Source: Phyllobacteriaceae bacterium UBA1940
GTDB lineage: Bacteria; Pseudomonadota; Alphaproteobacteria; Rhizobiales; Rhizobiaceae
Direction: 5' to 3'
NCBI GenBank assembly: GCA_002336975.1
Contig: DDFA01000046.1
Location: 449 to 21,321 of the forward strand
DNA length: 20,873 bases
How positions within the stretch are numbered: the first letter of the stretch is position 1; every line of letters begins with the position of its first letter. A model generated the notes under the pieces. It searched no databases, was not told the origin of the DNA, and was given only the letters and a program-made list of their open reading frames with translations. The position numbers and the translations under genes were made by a program. This document shows, piece by piece, positions 7,134 to 17,164 of this stretch.

Positions 7134-8147
7134 ATGAACAAAACCAGCATCCTGTCGACGCCGTTGCGGATCGGTGAAGTCGAGGTCCGCAACCGGGTGT
7201 TCCTCGCGCCGATGTCGGGCGTCACCGACCGGCCGATGCGCGAGCGCGCCTATGCGCATGGCGCCGGGCTGGTGGTTTCCGAAATGGTCGCGAGCGGCGA
7301 ACTGGCAAAAGGCCATGCCGGGTCGGTGCGCAGGATCGAGCGATGTGGAAGCGGCCCGCACATGGTGCAGCTGGCCGGCCGCGAAGCCGCGTTCATGGCC
7401 GAGGCGGCGCGCATCGCCGAGGGCGAGGGCGCCGATGTGATCGACATCAATATGGGTTGTCCGGCCAAAAAAGTGACCGGCGGCTATTGCGGGTCGGCGC
7501 TGATGCGCGAACCCGATCGGGCGATCAGGCTGGTCGAAGCGGTGGTCGGGGCAGTCAGCGTCCCCGTCACGGTCAAGATGCGGCTCGGCTGGGACGACGA
7601 TACGCAAAACGCCCCTGAAATCGCGCGCATGGCCGAGGACGCCGGGGCGCAGATGATCACCGTGCATGGCCGCACGCGCTGCCAGTTCTATGCCGGCGAC
7701 GCCGATTGGGGCGCGGTTGCGCGCGTCCGCGCCGCGATTTCCGTGCCGCTGGTCGTCAATGGCGACGTATGCTCCGTCCACGACGCGGATGCGGCGCTGG
7801 CGGCGTCCGGCGCCGACGCGGTGATGATCGGCCGCGGCCATTACGGCATGCCATGGCTTGCCGGGACGATCGCGTCGGCGGTCGGGACTGCCGCGCCGAC
7901 GGGCGCGCAGATGGCCGACTACGTCGTCGAGCACTACGAAGCGATGCTGTCGCACTACGGAGTCGAACAGGGCCTGCGCCACGCCCGAAAACACAGCGGC
8001 TGGTATCTCGACCGCCATGTGCCCGAGACCGGCGAACAGCTGCGTTCAGCGATCATGACGTCGCGCGAGCCTGACGTGGTCAAGGCGGCGCTGCGCGCAG
8101 CGTTCTGCCAGGACGCCGTCGAACGACAGGCGGAGGACGCGGCATGA
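7134..8147 (+). CDS. dusB: tRNA-dihydrouridine synthase B (NifR3-type)
   Basis: A 337-residue FMN-dependent TIM-barrel enzyme that reduces uridine in the tRNA D-loop. Landmarks are the N-terminal [29 protein letters not shown], the substrate/catalytic motif [21 protein letters not shown] (listed here across its length; the conserved Cys is in NMGCPAKK), [32 protein letters not shown] and the FMN-phosphate loop [15 protein letters not shown]. The frame is open back to 7032, with alternative starts at GTG 7032 and ATG 7065. I chose ATG 7134 because the protein then begins at the family boundary and the upstream extension is Cys-rich and unlike coding sequence, though 7134 lacks a good ribosome site. 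In alphaproteobacteria this gene heads the ntrBC operon and was first named nifR3. Its stop overlaps the ntrB start by four bases (ATGA). Confidence 0.95.
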   Translation: MNKTSILSTPLRIGEVEVRNRVFLAPMSGVTDRPMRERAYAHGAGLVVSEMVASGELAKGHAGSVRRIERCGSGPHMVQLAGREAAFMAEAARIAEGEGADVIDINMGCPAKKVTGGYCGSALMREPDRAIRLVEAVVGAVSVPVTVKMRLGWDDDTQNAPEIARMAEDAGAQMITVHGRTRCQFYAGDADWGAVARVRAAISVPLVVNGDVCSVHDADAALAASGADAVMIGRGHYGMPWLAGTIASAVGTAAPTGAQMADYVVEHYEAMLSHYGVEQGLRHARKHSGWYLDRHVPETGEQLRSAIMTSREPDVVKAALRAAFCQDAVERQAEDAA

Positions 8148-9279
8148 GCGCCGAGACGCCGCGCAGGGGCGCATTCGACGCCGCCGGCATCGTCCTGAAC
8201 TCGATCCGGCATCCGGTGATCATGGTCGGCGCCGACAATCGGATCAGCTTCGCCAATGGCGACGCGGAGGACTTCTTTCGCGCCAGCGCCAAATTCATGT
8301 CGCGCAACGAGCTTGGCCACTTTCTTCCGTTCGGCAGTCCGCTGCTGACGCTGGTCGACCAGGTGCGAGAGCGGCGCGCGCCGGTCAATGAATACCGGGT
8401 CGACGTGTCGTCACCGCGGATCGGACCCGACAAGGAGGTCGACATCTATGTCGCCCCGGTGATCGAAGAGCCCGGCAGCGTCGCGGTGATGCTGCAGGAG
8501 CGGTCGATGGCGGACAAGATCGACCGTCAGATGACGCATCGCGGCGCGGCGCGTTCGGTGACCGGACTTGCGGCGATGCTGGCGCATGAGATCAAGAACC
8601 CGCTGTCGGGCATTCGCGGTGCGGCGCAACTGCTGGAAAGCGTCGTCGGCGACGAGGACCGGACGCTGACGCGGCTGATCATGGACGAGACCGACCGCAT
8701 CGTGTCGCTGGTCGACCGCATGGAAGTGTTTTCCGACGAACGCCCGATCGAACGGCAGCCGGTCAACATCCATGTCGTCCTGGACCGGGTGAAGGCGATC
8801 GCCCGCAACGGCTTCGCCAGCCGGATCAGGATTGTCGAGGACTACGATCCGTCGCTGCCGCCGGTATTCGGCAATCGCGACCAGCTGGTGCAGGTGTTCC
8901 TCAATCTGGTGAAGAACGCCGCAGAGGCGATCGGCGCCGATCCGGCGGGAGAAATCAAGCTGTCGACAGCGTTCAGGCCGGGCATCCGGCTCGCAGTGCC
9001 TGGCACGGCCGACCGGGTGTCGCTGCCGCTCGAATTCTGTGTGCAGGACAACGGCCCCGGCGTGTCGCCCGACATCAAGCCGATCCTGTTCGACCCGTTC
9101 ATAACCACCAAGCAGAATGGCTCCGGGCTGGGACTGGCGCTGGTGTCAAAGATCGTCGGCGAACATGGCGGCGTGATCGAGTGCGATTCCTCGGCGCGCG
9201 GCACGGTCTTCCGCATTCTGATGCCCGCCTGGAAGGACGATTTTCCGCCCGGCTACGACCCGGATGGAGGATTTGAGCG

Positions 9280-9283
<4 letters not shown>
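8144..9283 (+). CDS. ntrB: Nitrogen regulation sensor histidine kinase NtrB (GlnL)
   Basis: A 379-residue soluble kinase without membrane helices. An N-terminal PAS domain (about residues 12-115; [20 protein letters not shown]) is followed by the phosphoacceptor H-box [20 protein letters not shown] with His148, then the ATPase domain with N-box [16 protein letters not shown]1 box [14 protein letters not shown]-box [10 protein letters not shown] and G2 box [18 protein letters not shown]. By family knowledge it phosphorylates NtrC under nitrogen limitation and is switched to phosphatase mode by the PII protein GlnB. It overlaps both neighbours by ATGA four-base junctions (8144-8147 with dusB, 9280-9283 with ntrC), indicating coupled translation and fixed stoichiometry. 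The length is typical for rhizobial NtrB. Confidence 0.97.
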
Positions 9284-10740
<1,457 letters not shown>

Positions 10741-10821
10741 CCCCGAAAGGCCGGACGGGGCTTGCCTAGGCGCCTGCAATTTTTCCGGGTGTTCGCCCGA
10801 ATTGTTGCAGAATCGCCACAA

Positions 10822-10843
10822 TGCGTTGCATGATTGCAACGCA
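10822..10843. promoter_or_regulatory. Perfect 9+9 inverted repeat upstream of ntrY (candidate operator)
   Basis: The nonamer TGCGTTGCA (10822-10830), a four-base spacer TGAT, and its exact reverse complement TGCAACGCA (10835-10843) form a perfect dyad 21 bases before the ntrY ATG. It is not followed by a T-run, so it is not a terminator. A weak promoter-like pair, TTGCAG (10805-10810) and CATGAT (10829-10834) with 18-base spacing, would be overlapped by it. I infer a binding site for a dimeric regulator, possibly an Ntr-family protein controlling ntrYX. The sequence is not a textbook NtrC site. Confidence 0.6.
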
Positions 10844-10864
10844 CATGCAGACCGCTCGCCGCCC

Positions 10865-13156
10865 ATGACCCAGCCCGCCCAAGCTGCGATCAGCACTGTC
10901 GACGTGCGCCCCAACGCAACCGTCTTCCAGTTGCGCGACCAGCGGCGGCTGCTGGCTCTGCCGGGCATCATCACCATTGTCGGCGCGCTGATCGCCGCGG
11001 CGATCTCGTTCGTCATCCTGATCGGCCTGGCCGGCATCGACCCGACCGAAAACGTGACGCTTGCCGTGATCGCGGTGAACACGTTCTTCATTCTTGCTTT
11101 GATTGCCCTCATCGCCCGCGAGGCGCATCGGATCATTACGGCGCGGCGGGTGGGCAAGGCGGCGTCGCGGCTGCATGTGCGCATCGTCGCGATGTTTGCG
11201 ATCGTCGCGGCGGTTCCGGCGATCCTCATCGCCGTCATCGCCTCGATCACGCTGGAGATCGGGCTGGACCGGTGGTTCGAGATCCGCACCAAGACGATCA
11301 TCAACTCGTCGCTGTCAATCGCCGAAGCCTATGTGCAGGAGAATGCCCGCAACCTGCAGGGCACGACGCTGTCGATGGCCAACGACCTCGACAACAACCG
11401 CAGCGTCTACAATCTCGACCAGGGCGGCTTTCTGCGGCTGCTGCGCGACCAGGCGCAGGGCAGGGCGCTGGCTTACGCCGCGCTCATCCGCGCCGACGGC
11501 TCGGTGGTGATGCAGGTGACAACCGCCCGCGATGTTGAATTGCCGAGCCCGCCGCCGGAGGCGATCCAGGTGGCGGCCGACGGCCTGCCGGCGCTGATCG
11601 AACCGAGAATCCGCAACATCGTCGGCGCGATCGTCAAGTTGAGGCAGATCCCCGACACCTATCTCTACACGCTGCGGCTGGTCGATCCGGAAGTGATCAG
11701 GGCGCGGCAGCTGGTGCGGGCGAACGCCGAGGACTACCGGACGCTGGAAGGCAACCGGACGATCACCCAGATCGCGTTCGCGCTGTCCTATCTCGGCCTG
11801 GCGCTGGTCATCGTCATGGCGGCGATCTGGACCGGCATCGCCGTCGCCGACCGGCTGGTGCGGCCGATCCGGCAACTGATCGGCGCGGCGGACCTCGTAT
11901 CGACGGGCAATCTGGACGTCCAGGTGCCGGTGCGCCGTTCGGACGGCGATGTCGCGTCGTTCGCCGAAACGTTCAACACGATGATCCGGGAGCTGAAATC
12001 GCAGCGCAACGAGGTGTTTGCGGCGCGCGACATGATGGACGAACGCCGGCGGTTTTCCGAAGCGGTGCTCGCCGGCGTCACGGCCGGGGTGATCGGCGTC
12101 GGGCAGGACGGCGACATCACCATCCTCAACCGGTCGGCGGAAACCATGCTCGGCATCGACGGCGGACAGGCGGTCGGCAGGACGATCATGTCGATCCTGC
12201 CGCAGGTCGGCCAGGTGTTCGAGGTGGCGCGCGATTCGCGCCGGGCGGCCTATCGCGAGCAGGTGACCTTCTTTGCCGGCGGCGCCGAGCGGACCTTCAA
12301 CGTCCAGGTGACGATCGAGCAGAGCGAGCGGAGCGACGAACCGCGCTCCTATGTGGTCACCGTCGACGACATCACCGATCTGGTGCAGGCGCAGCGTTCG
12401 ACGGCCTGGGCCGACGTGGCGCGGCGCATCGCGCACGAAATCAAGAATCCTCTGACGCCGATCCAGCTGTCGGCCGAACGCATCCGGCGGCGCTTCGGCA
12501 AGGTGATTGTCGAGGATCGCGAGATCTTCGATCAGTGCACCGACACAATCATCCGGCAGGTCGGCGATATCGGCCGGATGGTCGACGAATTCTCCGCGTT
12601 CGCGCGGATGCCGAAACCCGCCATGCAAATGATGGATTTGCGCGATACGCTGCGCGAAGCGTCCTTCCTGGTCGAGGTCAGTCGATCCGACATCAAGTTC
12701 GAACGCCGCTTCGACCAGGAGCCGCTGATCGCCACCTTCGACAACCGGATGATCGGTCAGGCAATCGGCAATGTCATCAAGAACGCCGCGGAGGCGATCG
12801 AAGGCGCGGAGTTCAAGGACGGCGAGGTCGGAACGATTCTCATCCGCGCCGCCAAGGCGAAGGGTTTCATCATCGTCGACGTGATCGACAACGGCAAAGG
12901 ACTGCCGCGCGAGAACCGCCAGCGGCTGCTCGAGCCGTATATGACGACGCGTGACAAGGGCACCGGACTTGGCCTCGCAATCGTCAAGAAGATTGTCGAG
13001 GAACATGACGGCAAGCTCGAGCTTCACGATGCGCCGGCGGATTTTCATGGCGGAAGGGGCGCGATGATCCGAATCGTCCTGCCTCAGATGAACGATGCGG
13101 ACGGGGCCGGGGGGCCCAGACAACAAGAAAAAGCGAAGGCTGAAAATGGCGTCTGA
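10865..13156 (+). CDS. ntrY: Membrane sensor histidine kinase NtrY
   Basis: A 763-residue kinase. Three N-terminal helices (about residues 31-56, 63-84 and 105-130) are followed by a periplasmic sensor region of about 165 residues and a fourth helix at about 300-324. A HAMP domain comes next (VADRLVRPIRQLIGAADLVS), then a PAS domain (about 397-500; AVLAGVTAGVIGVGQDGDI), the H-box [20 protein letters not shown] with His524, and the ATPase motifs VIKNAAEAIEG, DNGKGLPREN and KGTGLGLAIVKKIVEEHDG. The frame extends back to a TTG at 10802, but that would read through the inverted repeat; ATG 10865 (MTQPAQAAIS) is preferred even though no clear ribosome site precedes it. The family partners with NtrX and senses nitrogen and redox or oxygen state. 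It overlaps ntrX by 11 bases. Confidence 0.95.
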   Translation: MTQPAQAAISTVDVRPNATVFQLRDQRRLLALPGIITIVGALIAAAISFVILIGLAGIDPTENVTLAVIAVNTFFILALIALIAREAHRIITARRVGKAASRLHVRIVAMFAIVAAVPAILIAVIASITLEIGLDRWFEIRTKTIINSSLSIAEAYVQENARNLQGTTLSMANDLDNNRSVYNLDQGGFLRLLRDQAQGRALAYAALIRADGSVVMQVTTARDVELPSPPPEAIQVAADGLPALIEPRIRNIVGAIVKLRQIPDTYLYTLRLVDPEVIRARQLVRANAEDYRTLEGNRTITQIAFALSYLGLALVIVMAAIWTGIAVADRLVRPIRQLIGAADLVSTGNLDVQVPVRRSDGDVASFAETFNTMIRELKSQRNEVFAARDMMDERRRFSEAVLAGVTAGVIGVGQDGDITILNRSAETMLGIDGGQAVGRTIMSILPQVGQVFEVARDSRRAAYREQVTFFAGGAERTFNVQVTIEQSERSDEPRSYVVTVDDITDLVQAQRSTAWADVARRIAHEIKNPLTPIQLSAERIRRRFGKVIVEDREIFDQCTDTIIRQVGDIGRMVDEFSAFARMPKPAMQMMDLRDTLREASFLVEVSRSDIKFERRFDQEPLIATFDNRMIGQAIGNVIKNAAEAIEGAEFKDGEVGTILIRAAKAKGFIIVDVIDNGKGLPRENRQRLLEPYMTTRDKGTGLGLAIVKKIVEEHDGKLELHDAPADFHGGRGAMIRIVLPQMNDADGAGGPRQQEKAKAENGV

Positions 13157-14507
13157 TATTCTGATCGTCGACGACGAAGGTGACATTCGGGATCTGGTGG
13201 CCGGCATTCTTGACGACGAAGGCCACGAGACCCGCACCGCCCACGATGCGGACAGCGCACTGGCCGAGATTTCCAGCCGGGCGCCGCGCCTGGTGTTTCT
13301 CGACATCTGGCTGCAGGGGTCGCGTCTGGACGGGCTGGCGTTGCTCGACCAGATCAAGACCATGCACCCCGACCTGCCGGTCGTGATGATTTCGGGCCAC
13401 GGCAATATCGAGACCGCCGTATCGGCGATTCGCCGCGGCGCCTACGACTTCATCGAAAAGCCGTTCAAGGCGGACCGGCTCGTGCTGATCGCGGAACGGG
13501 CGCTGGAAACGTCGAAACTGCGGCGCGAGGTTTCCGACATCAAGCGGCGCACCGGCGAAACCTTCGACCTGATCGGCAATTCGCAGGCGATGAACCAGCT
13601 CAGGCAGTCGATCGAACGGATCGCGCCGACCAACAGCCGGGTGATGATCATAGGCCCGTCAGGCTCGGGCAAGGAGATGGTGGCGCGCGCCATCCACGCC
13701 CAATCGAGCCGGGCAGCCGCCCCGTTCGTGACGCTCAACGCCGCGATGATCACGCCTGAACGGATGGAGATCGAACTGTTCGGCACCGAGGCGAACGGCG
13801 CCGAACGTAAGATTGGCGCGCTGGAGGAAGCGCATCGCGGCATTCTTTATCTCGACGAAATCGCCGACATGCCGAAGGAGACCCAGAACAAGATTCTCCG
13901 CGTGCTGGTGGACCAGCAGTTCGAGCGCGTCGGCGGAACGAAGCGGGTCAAGGTCGACGTCAGGATCATCTCGTCGACGGCCCAGAACCTTGAGGCGATG
14001 ATCGCGGCCGGCGAGTTTCGCCAGGACCTTTTTCATCGCCTGTCGGTGGTGCCGATCAACGTGCCGCCGTTGTCGGAACGGCGCGAGGACGTGCCGGAAC
14101 TGGTCCGGCATTTCATGGAACTGATCGGCGCCCAGGCCGGGATCAAGCCCAGGCGCATGGGCGACGACGCGCTGGCGGTGTTGCAGGCGCATAACTGGCC
14201 GGGCAATGTGCGGCAGCTGCGCAACAATGTGGAACGGCTGATGATCCTGGCGCGCGGCGACGATCGCGACGCGCCGATCACCGCCGACCTGCTGCCGGCC
14301 GAGATCGGCGACACGATGCCCAAGGCGCCCAGCCAGTCCGACCAGCACATCATGGCCCTGCCGCTCAGGGAAGCGCGGGAACTGTTCGAGAAGGAATATC
14401 TGATCGCCCAGATCAATCGCTTTGGCGGCAACATCTCGCGCACCGCCGAGTTCATTGGTATGGAACGGTCGGCGCTTCACCGGAAGCTGAAGTCGCTTGG
14501 CGTCTGA
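13146..14507 (+). CDS. ntrX: Response regulator NtrX (GAFTGA-less NtrC-family protein)
   Basis: A 453-residue regulator. The receiver domain begins MASDILIVDDEGDIRDLV and has the phosphorylation site Asp53 in LVFLDIWLQGSRLDG. The AAA+ domain keeps Walker A GPSGSGKE (about 170-177) and Walker B GILYLDEIADMP, but the loop where NtrC has GAFTGA reads FGTEANGAERKIGALEEAH (about 212-230), so the sigma-54 contact motif is missing. The C-terminal Fis helix-turn-helix is GGNISRTAEFIGMERSALHRK. In alphaproteobacteria NtrX lacks this loop and is thought to regulate sigma-70 genes directly, including respiratory, envelope and ntrY genes. The frame is open to an earlier ATG at 13095; ATG 13146 is chosen for the receiver-domain boundary and the GAAGG ribosome site at 13134-13138. 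It overlaps the ntrY 3' end by 11 bases. Confidence 0.96.
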   Translation: MASDILIVDDEGDIRDLVAGILDDEGHETRTAHDADSALAEISSRAPRLVFLDIWLQGSRLDGLALLDQIKTMHPDLPVVMISGHGNIETAVSAIRRGAYDFIEKPFKADRLVLIAERALETSKLRREVSDIKRRTGETFDLIGNSQAMNQLRQSIERIAPTNSRVMIIGPSGSGKEMVARAIHAQSSRAAAPFVTLNAAMITPERMEIELFGTEANGAERKIGALEEAHRGILYLDEIADMPKETQNKILRVLVDQQFERVGGTKRVKVDVRIISSTAQNLEAMIAAGEFRQDLFHRLSVVPINVPPLSERREDVPELVRHFMELIGAQAGIKPRRMGDDALAVLQAHNWPGNVRQLRNNVERLMILARGDDRDAPITADLLPAEIGDTMPKAPSQSDQHIMALPLREARELFEKEYLIAQINRFGGNISRTAEFIGMERSALHRKLKSLGV

Positions 14508-14527
14508 TCGGAGCGATTGAGCAGCAT

Positions 14528-15904
14528 ATGCGGGTTATCATCTGCGGAGCGGGACAAGTCGGCTACGGCATTGCCGAGAGACTGGCGGCCGAGCGCAACG
14601 ACGTCTCGGTCATCGACACTTCGCCCGAACTGATCGGCATCATCCGCGATTCGCTCGACGTGCGCGGCATTGTCGGCCATGGCGCGCATCCCGACATGCT
14701 GGAAGCCGCGGGCGCGGCCGAAGCCGACATGATCATCGCGGTGACGCTCTACGACGAAGTGAACATGGTCGCGTGCGAGGTGGCGCATGCGCTGTTCAAC
14801 GTGCCGACCAAGATCGCCCGTATCCGGGCGCAATCCTATCTGCAACCGCACTACCAGGACCTGTTCGCGCGCGAGCACCTGCCGATCGACGTGATCATTT
14901 CGCCTGAACTGGAAGTGGGTGAAATGGTGTTGCAGCGAATCGCGCTGCCGGGCGCGAAGGATGTCGTGCGCTTCGCCGACCAGAAGGTCGCCATGCTGGC
15001 GATCGAATGCCAGGAAGAGTGCCCCGTCATCAATACGCCGCTGGCGCAGCTGACCGAACTGTTTCCGGACCTGCCGTCGACGGTGGTGGGCGTCAGCCGC
15101 AGGGGCAAGGTATTCGTGCCGCATTCCGGCGACCAGTTGCTGGCGGGCGACCTGGCCTATGTGGTGACGTCGAAGGAGCAGGTGCGCCGGACACTTGGGC
15201 TGTTTGGCCATGACGAGACCGAGGCGACGCGTATCGTTATCGCCGGCGGCGGCAATATCGGCCTGTTCGTGGCGCGGGCGCTGGAACAGCGCCAGAGCCG
15301 GGCGCGGGTCAAGCTGATCGAAAATACCCGCGAGCGCGCGGTGGCGATCGCCGACCAGTTGCGCAAGACCGTCGTCCTGCACGGCAGCGCGCTCGACCAG
15401 AAATTGTTGCAGGAAGCCGACATCGAGGACGCCGACCTGATGGTGGCGCTGACCAATAGCGACCAGGTCAACGTTCTGACCACGGTGATGGCCAAGCGGC
15501 TCGGCTGCAAGGCAGGTCTGGTGCTGCTGAACAACCCCGCCTATCACGACATCACGCCGACGATGGGCATCGACGCCTATATCAACCCGCGCAACGTGAC
15601 GATCTCGCGGGTGCTGCAGCATGTGCGGCGCGGCCGCATCCGTGCGGTGCATTCGATCCAGCGCGGCGCGGCCGAAATGATCGAGGCCGAGGCGCTGGAA
15701 ACCTCGCCGCTCGTCGGAACGCCGCTGCGCGACATCGACCTGCCGGCGGGAATGCGCTTCGGCGCGATCTATCGCGACGGCGCCGTGATCAAGCCGGACG
15801 GCTCAATGGTGATTCGCCCGCACGACCGCGTCATCATCTTCGCCATGTCCGCGGCGGTGCGGCAGGTCGAACAGATGTTCCGCGTGTCGCTGGAATTTTT
15901 CTGA
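14528..15904 (+). CDS. trkA: Trk system potassium uptake regulatory protein TrkA
   Basis: A 458-residue cytoplasmic protein built of two RCK modules. The first NAD-binding Rossmann motif is VIICGAGQVGYGIAERLA with the acidic VIDTSPE turn; the second is IVIAGGGNIGLFVARALE with the KLIENTRE turn near residue 235. Each is followed by an RCK_C (TrkA-C) domain, one around residues 140-225 and the other around 370-455 (LVGTPLRDIDLPAGMRFGAI). It binds NAD(H) and gates the TrkH/TrkG potassium channel subunit, which is not encoded here. The gene begins 20 bases after ntrX with a GGAG ribosome site upstream, so it is likely an ntrYX operon member. Linkage of trkA to ntrYX is common in Hyphomicrobiales. 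Confidence 0.97.
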   Translation: MRVIICGAGQVGYGIAERLAAERNDVSVIDTSPELIGIIRDSLDVRGIVGHGAHPDMLEAAGAAEADMIIAVTLYDEVNMVACEVAHALFNVPTKIARIRAQSYLQPHYQDLFAREHLPIDVIISPELEVGEMVLQRIALPGAKDVVRFADQKVAMLAIECQEECPVINTPLAQLTELFPDLPSTVVGVSRRGKVFVPHSGDQLLAGDLAYVVTSKEQVRRTLGLFGHDETEATRIVIAGGGNIGLFVARALEQRQSRARVKLIENTRERAVAIADQLRKTVVLHGSALDQKLLQEADIEDADLMVALTNSDQVNVLTTVMAKRLGCKAGLVLLNNPAYHDITPTMGIDAYINPRNVTISRVLQHVRRGRIRAVHSIQRGAAEMIEAEALETSPLVGTPLRDIDLPAGMRFGAIYRDGAVIKPDGSMVIRPHDRVIIFAMSAAVRQVEQMFRVSLEFF

Positions 15905-15922
15905 CCCTCTTTTTCTGGACCC

Positions 15923-16789
15923 ATGATGCCCAAGACAGCCTATGTGAACGGTCGATATCTTCCGCATCGAGACGCCGCGGTTCATATCGAGGATCGCGGC
16001 TACCAGTTTGCCGACGGCGTCTACGAAGTGTGCGAGGTGGCTCGCGGCAATCTGATGGACGTCACCGGCCATCTCGACCGGCTGGACCGGTCGCTTCGGG
16101 AGTTGCGCATCTCCTGGCCGATGGCGCGGGCCGCGCTGGTGACGGTGATGCGTGAGGTGGTGCGCCGCAACAAGGTGGTCAACGGGTTGGTCTATCTGCA
16201 GGTGACGCGCGGCGTCGCGCCGCGCGACCATGTTTTCCCGGTCAAGCCGGTGCGGCCGTCGATCGTTGTGACAGCCAAGAAATCCGATTCCAATGCGGCG
16301 GCGAAGCGGGCCCAGACCGGCGTCAAAGTGATCTCGGTGCCGGAGAATCGCTGGGAACGGGTCGACATCAAGACGGTCGGCCTGTTGCCGAACGTGCTCG
16401 CGCGCCAGAAGGCCAAGGAGGCGGGCGCGCAAGAGGCGTGGTTCGTAGACCCCGACGGCAGCGTCAAGGAAGGCGCGGCGACCAATGCCTGGATCGTCTC
16501 CAAGGACGGCAAGCTGGTGACGCGGCCGGCGGAGCAGGGAATCCTGCGCGGCATCACCCGCACGACGGTGTTCAAGGTCGCCGAAAAACTTGGCTTCGAC
16601 ATCGAAGAGCGGAATTTTTCGCTCACGGAAGCCTACGATGCGCGCGAGGCGTTCATGACCGCCGCGACCGCCGTGGTGATGCCGGTGGTGGAGATTGACG
16701 GACGTTCGATCGCCAACGGCCATCCCGGCTCGGTGGCGACCGCGCTGCGCGCGGCCTTTTTCGAGATTGCGGAAAAGACGCCCGCCTGA
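15923..16789 (+). CDS. dat: D-amino-acid transaminase (D-alanine aminotransferase), PLP fold type IV
   Basis: A 288-residue class-IV aminotransferase. The N-terminal IEDRGYQFADGVYEVCEV, PLP lysine Lys150 in RVDIKTVGLLPNVLARQKA, Glu183 in VKEGAATNAWIV and the phosphate-binding GILRGITRTTV are family hallmarks. The segment QVTRGVAPRDHVFP carries the Arg-x-His pair (Arg101, His103) that distinguishes D-amino-acid transaminases such as the Bacillus enzyme from branched-chain aminotransferases and ADC lyase. It interconverts D-alanine and 2-oxoglutarate with pyruvate and D-glutamate, supplying peptidoglycan precursors or degrading D-amino acids. Two adjacent ATGs (15923, 15926) are possible starts, and there is no clear Shine-Dalgarno. 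It follows trkA by 18 bases and ends at an intrinsic terminator, so it closes the ntrYX-trkA transcription unit. Confidence 0.93.
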   Translation: MMPKTAYVNGRYLPHRDAAVHIEDRGYQFADGVYEVCEVARGNLMDVTGHLDRLDRSLRELRISWPMARAALVTVMREVVRRNKVVNGLVYLQVTRGVAPRDHVFPVKPVRPSIVVTAKKSDSNAAAKRAQTGVKVISVPENRWERVDIKTVGLLPNVLARQKAKEAGAQEAWFVDPDGSVKEGAATNAWIVSKDGKLVTRPAEQGILRGITRTTVFKVAEKLGFDIEERNFSLTEAYDAREAFMTAATAVVMPVVEIDGRSIANGHPGSVATALRAAFFEIAEKTPA

Positions 16790-16813
16790 TACCGCTCCGC
16801 AACGGGCGGACAG

Positions 16814-16834
16814 GGGCGGCGATGCGCCCTTTTT
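16814..16834 (+). terminator. Rho-independent terminator after the D-aminotransferase gene
   Basis: GGGCG (16814-16818) pairs with CGCCC (16825-16829) around a six-base loop, followed directly by five T residues at 16830-16834. It sits 25 bases after the stop codon of the aminotransferase gene and before the hfq promoter region, as expected at the end of the ntrYX-trkA-dat unit. Confidence 0.8.
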
Positions 16835-16854
16835 CGACTGACGACGCAGCGCCA

Positions 16855-16888
16855 ACGCCTTGACAACAAGGCGTCTGTCCGGTGCTAC
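16855..16888 (+). promoter_or_regulatory. Candidate hfq promoter with inverted repeat over the -35 element
   Basis: A consensus -35 hexamer TTGACA lies at 16860-16865. At 17-base spacing there is a poor -10, TGCTAC (16883-16888); the better-looking TACTGT at 16886-16891 would need a 20-base spacer. A perfect inverted repeat ACGCCTT (16855-16861) / AAGGCGT (16868-16874) with a six-base centre overlaps the -35, so it could be an operator that blocks polymerase, or a coincidental hairpin. The hfq ATG follows about 35 bases after the -10. Confidence 0.5.
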
Positions 16889-16924
16889 TGTCAGACAAGA
16901 GCGGGGACACGGAAGAAAACAAAA

Positions 16925-17164
16925 ATGGCGGAACGTTCGCAAAATCTTCAGGACCTGTTCCTGAACTCCGTTCGCAAGAGCAAGAACCCACTGACGATTT
17001 TCCTGATCAACGGTGTGAAATTGACCGGGGTGGTGACGTCCTTCGACAATTTCTGCGTGCTGCTGCGCCGCGACGGGCACCCGCAGCTTGTCTACAAGCA
17101 CGCAATCTCGACCATCATGCCGAGCCAGCCGGTGCAGATGTTCGAAGGTGAAGAAGGCGCCTGA
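16925..17164 (+). CDS. hfq: RNA-binding protein Hfq
   Basis: A 79-residue Sm-like RNA chaperone that forms hexamers and matches small RNAs with mRNAs. Sm1 reads [20 protein letters not shown] and [19 protein letters not shown]; Sm2 contains the signature VYKHAISTI with Tyr57, Lys58 and His59 lining the proximal RNA-binding pore. The C-terminal tail is short and acidic (FEGEEGA), as in other alphaproteobacteria and unlike the long tail of the Escherichia coli protein. A purine-rich stretch (GGAAGAAAAC) precedes the ATG. Its TGA is followed immediately by the hflX start codon. In rhizobia Hfq affects nitrogen-fixation and stress genes and was first recognised as NrfA. Confidence 0.98.
   Translation: MAERSQNLQDLFLNSVRKSKNPLTIFLINGVKLTGVVTSFDNFCVLLRRDGHPQLVYKHAISTIMPSQPVQMFEGEEGA
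17153..17157 (+). promoter_or_regulatory. Shine-Dalgarno supporting the TTG start of hflX
   Basis: GAAGG ends seven bases before the TTG at 17165 and lies inside the last codons of hfq. It is the only good ribosome site near the N-terminus of HflX and supports the TTG start directly after the hfq stop. Confidence 0.6.

Noticed and set aside
10741..10765. CCCCG...CGGGG hairpin just after ntrC, as a possible terminator
   Set aside because: Only five pairs with a ten-base loop and no T-run directly after it; the T-run at 10780-10784 follows a different, tight GGCGCC palindrome that cannot fold into a normal hairpin. Not called.
11315..13405. 696-codon open frame antisense to ntrY
   Set aside because: It spans the ntrY/ntrX junction, has shadow-type composition (Asp/Arg/His-rich) and no recognisable domain.
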